Origin: Enteractinococcus helveticum
GTDB lineage: Bacteria; Actinomycetota; Actinomycetes; Actinomycetales; Micrococcaceae
DNA: 29,164 nucleotides
Reading direction: 5' to 3'
Assembly (NCBI RefSeq): GCF_020742345.1
Contig: NZ_DYXC01000043.1
Coordinates: 1 to 29,164 of the forward strand
This document shows, in pieces, positions 7,630 through 15,807 of this stretch (its first letter is position 1; each line of letters opens with the position of its first letter). The notes beneath the pieces are model-generated. The model was not told the DNA's origin. It worked only from the letters and a program-made list of their open reading frames with translations, and did not search any database. The translations under genes were made by a program, and so were the position numbers.

Positions 7630-8226
7630 TTAAACACTGGTTTGCGTCAGGGTAAATGATCCGTATGCACCCGAATTCGATTGCAAAACGTGTGCCTTGC
7701 AGTTGGCCAGTCGAGGAACGTTAGCATAGTCCTCATCGTCGTGACCGGTCAGTAAGTGCGCGGCAGCTCGAAGTGCGTTGCCGTGAGAAATAACCAGCAG
7801 CACGTCCACGGTATCCAACGCTTCTATGACAGCCTGGGCGGTACGGGTTCCTGATTCCCGTGGAGTTTCTCCTCCGACGGGGCCAGCATCGATATTGGGC
7901 AGACGAAATGCGGCATGTTCGTCGGGCCAGCGCTCCGAAATCTCGGTGTACAGCAGCCCTTCCCATTGTCCGCCCTGAGTTTCCTTCAGATTCTCATTGA
8001 CCACAAAATCAAAGGCGCGGTCGCGACACATAATCTGGGCTGTTTCAACGGTCCGGAGCAGGGGTGAGACAATCGCTGCATCAAATTCAGTGTGCCCCCA
8101 GCGACGTGCGGCGGCCCTCGACTGGTCTCGTCCAGTGTCGTTCATCGGAACATCTTGTTGACCTTGAAAACGCCCTTGAGCATTCCAGTCAGTTTCACCA
8201 TGTCGAAAAAAGACAAGAGTCTTCAT
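7630..8226 (-). CDS. Histidine phosphatase family protein (PGM-like)
   Basis: The 198-aa product opens with MKTLVFFRHGETDWN, the RHG catalytic motif of branch-1 histidine phosphatases; His9 is the phospho-acceptor. RFQGQQDVPMNDTGRDQS supplies the usual substrate loop and VISHGNALRA the second catalytic His. The family includes phosphoglycerate mutases and many small phosphatases; the length suggests a cofactor-dependent phosphatase rather than true glycolytic mutase (about 230-250 aa). It is the last protein gene of the nadD-rsfS cluster, 35 bp after rsfS. In actinobacteria a gene of this family often follows rsfS, and glucosyl-3-phosphoglycerate phosphatase is one known activity, but I cannot assign a substrate. 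AGGTGA precedes the ATG start. Confidence 0.9.
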   Translation of the reverse strand: MKTLVFFRHGETDWNAQGRFQGQQDVPMNDTGRDQSRAAARRWGHTEFDAAIVSPLLRTVETAQIMCRDRAFDFVVNENLKETQGGQWEGLLYTEISERWPDEHAAFRLPNIDAGPVGGETPRESGTRTAQAVIEALDTVDVLLVISHGNALRAAAHLLTGHDDEDYANVPRLANCKAHVLQSNSGAYGSFTLTQTSV

Positions 8227-8261
8227 GTCGAGGGTTCACCTATCTTATGTGAGAGTCTTCG

Positions 8262-8627
8262 TTAATCCGTCTTTGGCAGATCAATCTGTGGAGCATCAGA
8301 CCAAAGACGATCCAGTGCATAGTTTTCGCGTTCTTCGTCATGTTGAACGTGAACTATGAAGTGCCCATAATCCAACAGTACCCACCGATTTTCCGATTCA
8401 CCCTCGCGACGCGAAGGCTTCAGCTGGAGCTGTTCGCGTAATTGGTCTTCAATCTCATCAATAATGGATTTGACTTGTCGCTCTGTAGCAGCGGAGGCGA
8501 AGAAAAAAGCGTCGGTGATACCGAGGCGATCAGCAACATCTACTGCTGAGATATGTTCAGCCTGTCGAGTTGCTGCTGCTTTTGCTGCGATGTGCAACGC
8601 GTCCAGGGTTGGTTCGGGAACTACCAC
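8262..8627 (-). CDS. rsfS: Ribosome silencing factor RsfS
   Basis: The 121-aa product matches the RsfS/Iojap/DUF143 family. It has an N-terminal helix followed by AEHISAVDVADRLGITDAFFFASAATERQVKSIIDEIEDQL, and later RWVLLDYGHFIVHVQHDEERENYALDRLWSDAP, the family's C-terminal signature. RsfS binds ribosomal protein L14 and blocks 70S joining, lowering translation in starvation. The start is GTG at 8627 with AAGGAG 4 nt upstream. It begins 16 bp after the 459-aa gene and is followed 35 bp later by the phosphatase gene, consistent with one operon from nadD on. Confidence 0.95.
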   Translation of the reverse strand: MVVPEPTLDALHIAAKAAATRQAEHISAVDVADRLGITDAFFFASAATERQVKSIIDEIEDQLREQLQLKPSRREGESENRWVLLDYGHFIVHVQHDEERENYALDRLWSDAPQIDLPKTD

Positions 8628-8643
8628 GAAACTCCTTCTAAGT

Positions 8644-10023
8644 TTAGCGAATCAGCAGAATGATGGCGGTGATCAGGGCGATGACGCCGATGGCAAAAAC
8701 AATGGCTGACGACAGAACCATCCGGCGTTCTGGCGCTTCGAAAACTCTATCTTCGAGAGAATCCAGACCGTGAGCTTCAGTTGCCTCGACTGGTTCACCC
8801 GAACTTCGCTTGGCTGGTCGCTGTAATTCGCCAAGCAATTCAGCCGAAGGTACCGGTGCAGTCTGATCTGCTGCACGTTGGTCCACATCAAATGGACCGG
8901 TAATCATCGGTGGTGATTGAGCACGACGAGTACGCCGACGAGTCGCTTTCCGTGTAGCCGGTGTCGAAGGTTCGTCTGGTAGTTCAGCTGCCGGTTGCTG
9001 ACTTTGAGCTATCGTGTCTTCGACGGCACCATGAGCCTTGGAGTCATGGTCCTCGAGATCTTCTTCTGGCTCGGGCTCAGACTCCGCAGGCTGGTCATTG
9101 GTGATGGTACCGACCGGTGCTGTCTGACCAGTGTCCTGTATGCCATCGGTATTCGAGGCTTCGTCATCATGTGCACTAGGCTGTTCGGATTCCTCGATGA
9201 TCGCAATGGCTGCGGTCTCAAGATCCTGCAGTTCTCTTGATTTCTCGGCGAGCTCTTTTTGACGTCGCAGCATGGCTGGATCAATGACATTTGGATTGGC
9301 TTGACCCATTTCCAGGATTTCTTGAGTCAACCGTTCAGTTTCGGCTCGCAGGGCTGCCCGCCGAATCTCAATAGTGTCCAAACCAGACATGTCGGTAATT
9401 TCGACGGCAGATTCTGTGAAGGAATCCCCCATGGTCACTTCGATATTCTCGCCCGGTGCACCGTCTGGATCAACAGCTGCCTGCTGCGCTACAGCAGGCA
9501 CGGTGATCGGAGGAGTCGAAGTCGACGTCGTCTGTGGTGCAGTTGCCCGACGAGCCGGTTTTGGTTCCGGTTTTTCTTGCTCGCGCTCTAGCCGAGCGAT
9601 TTCAGCACGACGCTCGGCTGCCCGGCGCGCTTCAATTTCTCGTTTTTCACGACGAGATAGTGGTCGCTCAGCTGCCTTATCTGCGCCAGGCTTACTGATG
9701 ATCGGAATCATACCGGTCGAAATGACTTCAGAATCAACGCGTCGGCGACGACGGGTGCCCGAGGGAGCATCAGCTACGGCACCATCGACGTCGGCGGGAG
9801 CATCAACGGGACGACCCGATGCACGACGCCCCAGAGAGGCTGTGTCGTCAATATCTGCGTCCTGGTTTTCCACTTGTTCTGTGGGCTCGTCACGGGCTGC
9901 TCGTGCCGCTCGTTGTTCGAGTTCTATTGCCCAACGCTGCGCTTCCTCGTCGCGCAGCTTTGCACGCTCTTCACGTTCGCGTTGTAAACGTAGCTCTCGG
10001 CGGGAGGGATAAGATTTACTCAT
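8644..10023 (-). CDS. Charged, disordered protein with a C-terminal membrane anchor
   Basis: The product is 459 aa with no family I can name. It opens with a strongly basic/acidic coiled-coil segment (SRRELRLQREREERAKLRDEEAQRWAIELEQRAARA). A long acidic, Ala/Thr/Pro-rich middle follows with several RRR/KRE patches (SRREKREIEARRAAERRAEI), and another helical stretch (about 215-275, LTQEILEMGQANPN...) that may be a second coiled coil. It ends in one hydrophobic helix (about 435-457, SSAIVFAIGVIALITAIILLI) and a final Arg, so it is probably tail-anchored with its bulk in the cytoplasm. The ATG overlaps the nadD stop in ATGAGTAA, so translation is coupled. A poorly conserved charged protein at this place between nadD and rsfS is common in Micrococcales. 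Function unknown. Confidence 0.85.
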   Translation of the reverse strand: MSKSYPSRRELRLQREREERAKLRDEEAQRWAIELEQRAARAARDEPTEQVENQDADIDDTASLGRRASGRPVDAPADVDGAVADAPSGTRRRRRVDSEVISTGMIPIISKPGADKAAERPLSRREKREIEARRAAERRAEIARLEREQEKPEPKPARRATAPQTTSTSTPPITVPAVAQQAAVDPDGAPGENIEVTMGDSFTESAVEITDMSGLDTIEIRRAALRAETERLTQEILEMGQANPNVIDPAMLRRQKELAEKSRELQDLETAAIAIIEESEQPSAHDDEASNTDGIQDTGQTAPVGTITNDQPAESEPEPEEDLEDHDSKAHGAVEDTIAQSQQPAAELPDEPSTPATRKATRRRTRRAQSPPMITGPFDVDQRAADQTAPVPSAELLGELQRPAKRSSGEPVEATEAHGLDSLEDRVFEAPERRMVLSSAIVFAIGVIALITAIILLIR

Positions 10024-10708
10024 CGGTGTCCTCCGGTCGATTGTTCAAAGATACGGTCGCATGACGTTCCACTGTTGGTCGTTGCATGTTGCCATGACGG
10101 TCTATATACAGACCATACTTTCCGATGTATTGCACCACCCCGTCGGGGACCAGATACCATACGGGTTTGCCTTCTGCCACACGTTCGCGGCAATCGGTCG
10201 ATGAGATTGCCATCGCCGGGATTTGCATCAGCGAGACTTCTTCAGACAACCCATAGTCGGTGAGCTCATGGCCTGGCCGTGAGACACCAACAAAGTGTGC
10301 TTTACCCCAGAGCTGTTCGACGTTTTTCCACGTCATGATTTGTCCCATGGCATCAGCTCCGGTGATAAAGAACAGATCCGCATCCGGACGTAATTGCTGG
10401 ATGTCATCCAGTGTATCGGCTGTATAGGTCTGACCGGGTCGATCAATATCGACCCGAGACACAGAAAACCGCGGATTTGATGCTGTAGCAATCACGGTCA
10501 TCAAATAGCGGTGTTCTGCTGGGGAAACGTCCCGCTCTGTTTTTTGCCATGGTTGGCCGGTCGGGACGAACACAACTTCGTCCAGATCAAACTCTGCGGC
10601 CACTTCACTGGCTGCCACCAGGTGCCCGTGGTGAATGGGATCAAAAGTACCACCCATAATGCCCAGTCGGGTTCGGCGAGCAGGGGGCGTTTGCGGAGTT
10701 TGCGTCAC
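10016..10708 (-). CDS. nadD: Nicotinate-nucleotide adenylyltransferase
   Basis: NadD joins nicotinate mononucleotide and ATP to deamido-NAD, the penultimate step of NAD synthesis. The 230-aa product has the nucleotidyltransferase motif GGTFDPIHHGHL (19-30) and later the ISST-x-x-R motif (ISSTDCRERV) that binds ATP. The end is DGVVQYIGKYGLYIDR. The start is a GTG with no obvious ribosome site, 10 bp after the stop of the 67-aa gene, so it may depend on re-initiation. The sequence before residue 14 is not conserved in the family. Its stop overlaps the next gene by eight bases. Confidence 0.95.
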   Translation of the reverse strand: MTQTPQTPPARRTRLGIMGGTFDPIHHGHLVAASEVAAEFDLDEVVFVPTGQPWQKTERDVSPAEHRYLMTVIATASNPRFSVSRVDIDRPGQTYTADTLDDIQQLRPDADLFFITGADAMGQIMTWKNVEQLWGKAHFVGVSRPGHELTDYGLSEEVSLMQIPAMAISSTDCRERVAEGKPVWYLVPDGVVQYIGKYGLYIDRHGNMQRPTVERHATVSLNNRPEDTDE

Positions 10709-10718
10709 AGTCAGTTGT

Positions 10719-10922
10719 TTAGCGCTTTGTGGTGGAGCCCTGCGCTGGCTGTGCGACGTCGGTGGAGGCCGGAGCGTCTGGGCGCAGCGCTACCGAACGC
10801 AGCGACATGATGGCCAACAGCAAGAACATCAGCGCGGCAAAAATCGCGATGCCGTAGACGATCGGGTTAACGGGTAGTTCGTTGACGACAGCTGCGTCTG
10901 CTGCTGCGAGGAACAGTTCCAT
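10719..10922 (-). CDS. Small single-pass membrane protein
   Basis: The 67-aa product has an N-terminal segment MELFLAAADAAVVNELPVNP, one membrane helix (about residues 22-40, YGIAIFAALMFLLLAIMSL), and a polar tail rich in Pro, Ala and Ser (RPDAPASTDVAQPAQGSTTKR). The motif 'VNELPVNP..YGI' looks conserved rather than random; similar unnamed small proteins are found before nadD in related actinobacteria. AGGAG lies 9 nt before the ATG. It sits between proA (83 bp upstream) and nadD (10 bp downstream). Function unknown. Confidence 0.8.
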   Translation of the reverse strand: MELFLAAADAAVVNELPVNPIVYGIAIFAALMFLLLAIMSLRSVALRPDAPASTDVAQPAQGSTTKR

Positions 10923-11005
10923 GGATGAGTACTCCTGTATATGTCAATGTTGCTAGTAGATGAGCTTACCGAATTTTTGTGGCCGAATGGTCACGGTGTC
11001 GCCGG

Positions 11006-12274
11006 TTAGTGCCGGATTTGACCGTCGCCACGCAGAATCCACTTGGTTGAGGTTAATTCTTCTAACCCCATCGGTCCGCGAGCATGCAATTTTTGGGTTG
11101 AAATACCGATTTCAGCGCCCAAACCGAACTGTCCACCATCGGTAAATCGAGAAGAGGCGTTGACCATGACCACCGCGGCATCGACTTCGGCAATGTAGCG
11201 ATCGGCGTTGGATACATTCTCGGTCACAATGACTTCGGTGTGACCGGTCGTATAGGTTTCAACGTGTTCGAGGGCCTCATCAATGTCGTTGACGATCTTG
11301 ACGGACATCACCATGTCCAGCCACTCGGTGGACCAGTCTTCTTCAGTGGCCGCAACCGCGTCGGCTACCCAAGTGGCAGCAGTGGAATCTACGTGCAATA
11401 CGACCCCGGCGTCTTGCAGAGCGGTGAGTACTTTGACACCGGTGTCCTGAGCGTCCTTGTGGATCAGCACAGTTTCGGCAGCATTACAGACCGATGGACG
11501 GTGGGTTTTGGAGTTGAATACGATGTCTACGGCTTTTTTCGGATCCGCAGATGCGTCAACAAAAACGTGTCCAACGCCAGCTCCGGTTTCGATAACCGGT
11601 ACGGCCGCGTTTTCTACCACCGCACGAATCAGGCCCGGGCCACCACGTGGGATCAGCACATCGACTCCCCCGCGATAGGTCATCAGTGCGTTGGCACCTT
11701 CTCGACCGAGCTCATCGATGCCCTGGATCAGGTCAGCAGGTAGACCTTGGTCTTGCAGTGCCCCACGCAGGATGGCAATGGTGACGCCGTTGGTGGTTTC
11801 AGCGGCCGAACCGCCGCGAAGAAGCACCGCGTTACCGGATTTGATACCGATACCGGCAATATCCACGGTCACGTTCGGACGAGCCTCATAGATCGCTCCG
11901 ACCACCCCCAACGGCACACGCACCTGTTGCAAACGGATTCCGTTGGGCAGATTATTGCCACGGACCAGATTGCCAATCGGGTCCGGCAGGGCGGCCAGCT
12001 CACCAAGGGCAGACACGAGACCATCAATGCGGTCATCAGTGAGTGCCAGACGGTCAAGCAATGCGGGGGCAATATTCTCGGCCTTGCCACGTTCAAGATC
12101 GGTGGCGTTGGCTGCCAAAATTTTGTCGCGATTGGTATCAATAGCAGCAGCCATGGCGTGCAAGGCAGCGTCTTTATCGGCGCGTGAAGCACCGGCTAAC
12201 GCTTTTTGTGCTTTGCGACCCGCCTGGGTGATCGCTGCGATCTGTTGGGTCACGGAATCTAGTTGAGCGGTCAT
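11006..12274 (-). CDS. proA: Gamma-glutamyl phosphate reductase
   Basis: ProA reduces gamma-glutamyl phosphate with NADPH to glutamate semialdehyde, the second step of proline synthesis. The 422-aa product has the family length. Visible features are YEARPNVTVDIAG, the glycine-rich ETGAGVGHVFVD, the catalytic loop THRPSVCNAAET (Cys263), and the C-terminal signature RFTDGGQFGLGAEIGISTQKLHARGPMGLEELTS (shown in parts: DGGQFGLGAEIGISTQ, then HARGPMGLEELTS). It starts at ATG 12274, 21 bp after the proB stop, giving the usual proB-proA unit in which the unstable phosphate can be passed between enzymes. Confidence 0.97.
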   Translation of the reverse strand: MTAQLDSVTQQIAAITQAGRKAQKALAGASRADKDAALHAMAAAIDTNRDKILAANATDLERGKAENIAPALLDRLALTDDRIDGLVSALGELAALPDPIGNLVRGNNLPNGIRLQQVRVPLGVVGAIYEARPNVTVDIAGIGIKSGNAVLLRGGSAAETTNGVTIAILRGALQDQGLPADLIQGIDELGREGANALMTYRGGVDVLIPRGGPGLIRAVVENAAVPVIETGAGVGHVFVDASADPKKAVDIVFNSKTHRPSVCNAAETVLIHKDAQDTGVKVLTALQDAGVVLHVDSTAATWVADAVAATEEDWSTEWLDMVMSVKIVNDIDEALEHVETYTTGHTEVIVTENVSNADRYIAEVDAAVVMVNASSRFTDGGQFGLGAEIGISTQKLHARGPMGLEELTSTKWILRGDGQIRH

Positions 12275-12295
12275 AATTCGATTCTAGCCGGTGTG

Positions 12296-13462
12296 TTAAC
12301 TGGTCAGTGTTGTCTGCTTCACGATGACCGTGTCATCGGTGTGGATAACTACCCGGTCATACTCCGGTCCGAGTTCATCGCGCAATTGTCGAGTCGATTT
12401 ACCGACCATGGCGGGCAGTTCTGTTACCGAGTAGTTGGTCAGTCCGCGGGCGATCACGGTGCCTTGACTGTTGGTGATTTCTACGACGTCACCGGCTTCA
12501 AAGGTGCCAGAAACACCGATCAGACCGGCAGGTAGCAAGGAACGGTGACGCACGGTGATGGCTTCGGCTGCGCCGTCATCAATCATAATGCTACCGCGCG
12601 AGATGGCCATGTGTTCCAGCCACGCATTGCGTGCGGATTTACGTTCCCCACGGGATGCGAACCAGGTGCCAATGTCTTGGCCATCAATGGCAGCCTGAGC
12701 GTTTTCGGCCGAGGTCAAAAACGTTGGGATGCCGGCATCCGTAGCGATTGAGGCGGCTTGGAGTTTAGTAACCATGCCCCCGGTGCCAATTGATGAGCCG
12801 GAATCTCCCACCGAAATATGGGCCAGGTTGGCTTCTGCTGAGACATTGGCAATACGGCGGGCGCCAGGCTGGGTTGGTGGCCCGTCATAGAGGGCGTCTA
12901 CATCTGAGAGCATGAATAGCACATCGGCTTTGATGACAGCGGCGACCAACGATGCCAGCCGGTCGTTATCGCCAAACCGGATTTCGTGGGTGGCTACGGC
13001 ATCATTCTCATTGACGACGGGCAATACTCCGAGGTTCAACAGGCGGTTGAGTGATCGAAAAGCGTTGTTGTACTGGGTGCGGCGCATGAGATCTTCTGCG
13101 GTCAGCAGCACCTGGGCGACACTGATTGAGTGTTTCCAGAACGATTCTGTGTACTGGGCCATGAGGCGACTTTGTCCTACCGCGGCAGCAGCCTGCTGAG
13201 TGGCTAGATCTTTGGGGCGTTTATCGAGTCCTAGTGGTCGAAAACCTGCGGCAATGGCGCCTGAGGAGACTAACACCACTTGTGCGCCGTCATGATAGAG
13301 CTGGCTTACCACGCGGGTTAGCGTGTCGATGGCCGGGACTGAGACACCGCCTTGGCCGTCGGTGAGCGACGAGGACCCAATTTTGACGACGATGCGTCGG
13401 GCATCACGTAATTTGGTGCGATCAGTAACCGGATTGGGCATAGACAGGTTTGGGGTGGACAC
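12296..13462 (-). CDS. proB: Glutamate 5-kinase with PUA domain
   Basis: ProB phosphorylates L-glutamate to gamma-glutamyl phosphate, the committed and normally proline-inhibited step. The 388-aa product has the amino acid kinase domain (RRIVVKIGSSSLT at about 23-35, LVSSGAIAAG, VLPVVNENDAVA, FGDNDRLASLVA, GTGGMVTKLQAA). A C-terminal PUA domain (about 285-380) follows, as in long forms of the enzyme. The GTG start at 13462 lies 21 bp after obg. The ribosome site is weak (GAAAG), and an ATG nine codons later, just before the conserved kinase start, is an alternative. Confidence 0.97.
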   Translation of the reverse strand: MSTPNLSMPNPVTDRTKLRDARRIVVKIGSSSLTDGQGGVSVPAIDTLTRVVSQLYHDGAQVVLVSSGAIAAGFRPLGLDKRPKDLATQQAAAAVGQSRLMAQYTESFWKHSISVAQVLLTAEDLMRRTQYNNAFRSLNRLLNLGVLPVVNENDAVATHEIRFGDNDRLASLVAAVIKADVLFMLSDVDALYDGPPTQPGARRIANVSAEANLAHISVGDSGSSIGTGGMVTKLQAASIATDAGIPTFLTSAENAQAAIDGQDIGTWFASRGERKSARNAWLEHMAISRGSIMIDDGAAEAITVRHRSLLPAGLIGVSGTFEAGDVVEITNSQGTVIARGLTNYSVTELPAMVGKSTRQLRDELGPEYDRVVIHTDDTVIVKQTTLTS

Positions 13463-13483
13463 GAGGTGCTTTCTTGAGGTGGT

Positions 13484-15046
13484 CTATTCGTTGTCGGAGT
13501 CGTAGTCGGTCCACAGTCCGGAACGGCGTTCTTTTTCCATTTCGGCGCGTGTTGCAGCCCGAGCAGCTTTCCGGTCGGCGTAGTCTTGGCGTTTTTCTTC
13601 GCGGGTTGGTCGCTGGCGGTTTTCCAACCGTGGGTCGGCGCCGCGTGGGCCGGTGAGGTGTTCGGCACCGGTGGTCATGGTGGGTTCCCAGTCAAAGACC
13701 ACACCGGATTCGTCGTCACCGATGACTACGGCATCACCGGGGCGGGCACCTGCTGCAAATAGGGCTTTTTCTATGCCAAGACGTTCGAGCCGATCTGCCA
13801 GGTAGCCAACGGCTTCGTCATTATCGAAGTTGGTTTGGTCCACCCAGCGTTCGGGTTTGTCACCGCGAATCCGAAACAGTGGTTTTAGGCTGCGTTCTTC
13901 TTGGGTGAGGCTGAATTCTTTTGGCCGGCCGCGACGGCGGCGGGCCGGTTGGATTGTAATGGTCTGTGCTAGATCCTGTTGTGCTGTGGCGGCATCGGCG
14001 AGCTGTTGACGCGCTTCGGTGACCAAGTCCGCCATCGCGTATTTTAGTTCGTCCAACCCTTTGCGGCTGACCGCGGAGATTTCAAAGACGCGTAGGCCGC
14101 GTGATTCGAGTTCGGCACGGGTCATATCGGCCATGGCTTGACCATCGGGCAGGTCCGTTTTGTTGATGGCCACCAGTTGTGGTCGCTCATTGAGTGGAAT
14201 GAGTTGTTCGCCGGCTTCGGTCAAGATGGGTTCTACCGCATAGGCGGAGAGTTCTTTTTCCAACGCGTCGTAGTCGGAGATCGGGTCGCGATCCGATTCT
14301 AGTGTTCCGGCGTCTAGCACGTGGACCAGCGCATGGGTGCGTTCTACGTGGCGCAAGAATTCCAGACCGAGTCCTTTGCCTTCCGAGGCACCCGGAATCA
14401 GACCGGGTACATCGGCTACGGTGAAGCGGATGCCACCGGCGTCTACGACTCCAAGGTTCGGGACGAGGGTTGTGAACGGATAGTCAGCGATCTTTGGGCG
14501 CGCAGCCGAGATGGCGGCTATCAATGATGACTTCCCGGCCGAGGGGAATCCCACCAGGGCAATATCCGCCACGGTTTTGAGTTCCAGCACGACGCTGCGC
14601 TCTTCGCCGGGAATACCCAGCAGCGCAAAGCCGGGAGCTTTGCGTTTGGGTGAGGCCAGTGCGGCATTGCCTGCTCCGCCGGTCCCACCTTCGGCGATGA
14701 TGACTTCTTCGCCCGCTGTAACCATGTCGTGCAAGATGTTGCCGTCGGTGTCTTTGATGACCGTGCCCACTGGGACGGGCATGTAAAGGTTTTCGCCGTT
14801 TTTGCCGTGTTGTAGATCGCCACGCCCGGGTTCACCATTGGTGGCTTTGCGGTGGGGCTGGTGGTGGTAGTCCAGCAGGGTGGTGACATCGGGGTCAGCA
14901 ACGAGTACGACGTTGCCACCGTGGCCACCGTTACCGCCGTCGGGTCCACCCAGGGGTTTGAATTTTTCACGGCGCACGGAGGTTTCCCCGTGTCCACCGT
15001 TTCCTGCGGTGGCGTGCACGGTCACACGATCAATGAATTGTGACAA
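13484..15046 (-). CDS. obg: GTPase Obg/CgtA
   Basis: Obg is an essential GTPase that binds the 50S subunit and links ribosome maturation to ppGpp and GTP levels. The 520-aa product has the glycine-rich Obg fold (about 1-158, with GPDGGNGGHGG), the G domain (P-loop GFPSAGKSS at about 166-174, switch DVPGLIPGASEGKGLG, NKTDLPDG), and the C-terminal OCT domain (about 395-440, ending VVIGDDES). The last ~80 residues are a charged tail. I chose TTG at 15046: GGAGGA lies 6 nt upstream and the product then begins MSQFIDRVTVH as in other Obg proteins. A TTG 12 codons earlier lies beside a strong hairpin and has no ribosome site. Confidence 0.96.
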   Translation of the reverse strand: MSQFIDRVTVHATAGNGGHGETSVRREKFKPLGGPDGGNGGHGGNVVLVADPDVTTLLDYHHQPHRKATNGEPGRGDLQHGKNGENLYMPVPVGTVIKDTDGNILHDMVTAGEEVIIAEGGTGGAGNAALASPKRKAPGFALLGIPGEERSVVLELKTVADIALVGFPSAGKSSLIAAISAARPKIADYPFTTLVPNLGVVDAGGIRFTVADVPGLIPGASEGKGLGLEFLRHVERTHALVHVLDAGTLESDRDPISDYDALEKELSAYAVEPILTEAGEQLIPLNERPQLVAINKTDLPDGQAMADMTRAELESRGLRVFEISAVSRKGLDELKYAMADLVTEARQQLADAATAQQDLAQTITIQPARRRRGRPKEFSLTQEERSLKPLFRIRGDKPERWVDQTNFDNDEAVGYLADRLERLGIEKALFAAGARPGDAVVIGDDESGVVFDWEPTMTTGAEHLTGPRGADPRLENRQRPTREEKRQDYADRKAARAATRAEMEKERRSGLWTDYDSDNE

Positions 15047-15082
15047 TTGGGTTCCTCCGGCGTTGTTGTGGTGAAAACTCAA

Positions 15083-15116
15083 AGCGGGGGCGGACCAGGG
15101 ACGGTCCGCCCCCGCT
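15083..15116 (-). terminator. Strong hairpin between rpmA and obg
   Basis: A perfect 14-bp stem, AGCGGGGGCGGACC with GGTCCGCCCCCGCT, and a 6-base loop (15097-15102). On the minus strand TTTGAGTTTT follows, a broken U-tract. It ends about 25 nt before the obg ribosome site. It may end part of the rplU-rpmA transcripts, or protect the ribosomal mRNA 3' end while obg reads through at a lower level. Confidence 0.6.
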
Positions 15117-15141
15117 GGAGCGTGATAAGGCGGTTTTCGTC

Positions 15142-15399
15142 TTAGGCTTCAGCCGGGACGATGTTCACAACTTTGCGACCGCGACGGCTACCGAATTCAA
15201 CGGCACCACCTTCGAGTGCGAACAGGGTGTAGTCTTTGCCGACACCCACGTTACGGCCCGGGTGGTATTTGGTACCGCGCTGGCGCACAAGAATTTCACC
15301 TGCGTTGACGACCTGGCCACCGAAACGTTTGATCCCAAGATACTGGGGGTTTGAGTCACGACCGTTACGTGTGGAACTAGCACCTTTTTTTGTTGCCAT
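15142..15399 (-). CDS. rpmA: 50S ribosomal protein L27
   Basis: The 85-aa product begins MATKKGASSTRNGRDS, the classic L27 N-terminus that reaches the peptidyl-transfer centre. FGGQVVNAGEILVRQRGTK follows, then GRNVGVGKDYTLFALEGG. No Firmicute-type cleavable N-terminal extension is present. The ATG is preceded by AAAGGA. It begins 36 bp after rplU and precedes a strong hairpin ahead of obg. Confidence 0.98.
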   Translation of the reverse strand: MATKKGASSTRNGRDSNPQYLGIKRFGGQVVNAGEILVRQRGTKYHPGRNVGVGKDYTLFALEGGAVEFGSRRGRKVVNIVPAEA

Positions 15400-15435
15400 G
15401 AGTTAAATCCTTTACGAGTTGATCCGAAAACTAGT

Positions 15436-15744
15436 TTACTTGATTTCGGTGATCTTCACGCGGGTCAGGTCCTGGCGGTGACCCTGGCGTTTCTTGTAAC
15501 CGGTCTTGTTCTTATATTTCTGGATAACAATTTTTTTACCACGGGTGTGCTCAAGCACCTCGGCGGTTACTGTGACCTTATCCAGATCTTTTTTATCTGA
15601 GGTGATCTTGTCACCATCGACCAGCATCAGGGCTGGCAGTTCAATTGAGCTGCCGACTTCTGCTGCCTGGCGGTCAAGGACCACCAAGTCTCCTTCAGAG
15701 ACTTTTTCCTGGCGTCCGCCAGCGCGTACAATCGCGTATGCCAT
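15436..15744 (-). CDS. rplU: 50S ribosomal protein L21
   Basis: The 102-aa product is a canonical L21: MAYAIVRAGGRQEKVSEGD at the N-terminus, and the basic C-terminal signature KYKNKTGYKKRQGHRQ which binds 23S rRNA. It starts at ATG 15744; the ribosome site (GAGAAGTGAG) is modest. It heads the rplU-rpmA-obg-proBA-nadD unit and has a ~120-nt structured leader. Confidence 0.98.
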   Translation of the reverse strand: MAYAIVRAGGRQEKVSEGDLVVLDRQAAEVGSSIELPALMLVDGDKITSDKKDLDKVTVTAEVLEHTRGKKIVIQKYKNKTGYKKRQGHRQDLTRVKITEIK

Positions 15745-15771
15745 TTGGACTCACTTCTCTCGACGTTAATC

Positions 15772-15802
15772 AAAAAATGTATTCAGCTGTTTAAACACCT
15801 GA
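15772..15802 (-). promoter_or_regulatory. Possible attenuator in the rplU leader
   Basis: On the minus strand the leader holds a near-palindromic hairpin (TCAG-G-TGT-TTAA-ACA-G-CTGA; 15802-15783) followed five bases on by TTTTTT (15777-15772), 28 nt before the rplU ATG. The stem is short and contains a G-G mismatch, so it is weak. It could attenuate transcription, or bind L21 in feedback control as in the L21 leaders of other bacteria. Confidence 0.35.
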
Positions 15803-15807
15803 GGGTC

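Noticed and set aside
9374..10012. 212-aa ORF antisense to the charged 459-aa gene.
   Set aside because: Serine/Arg-rich translation from the complement of a low-complexity coiled-coil region; no ribosome site.
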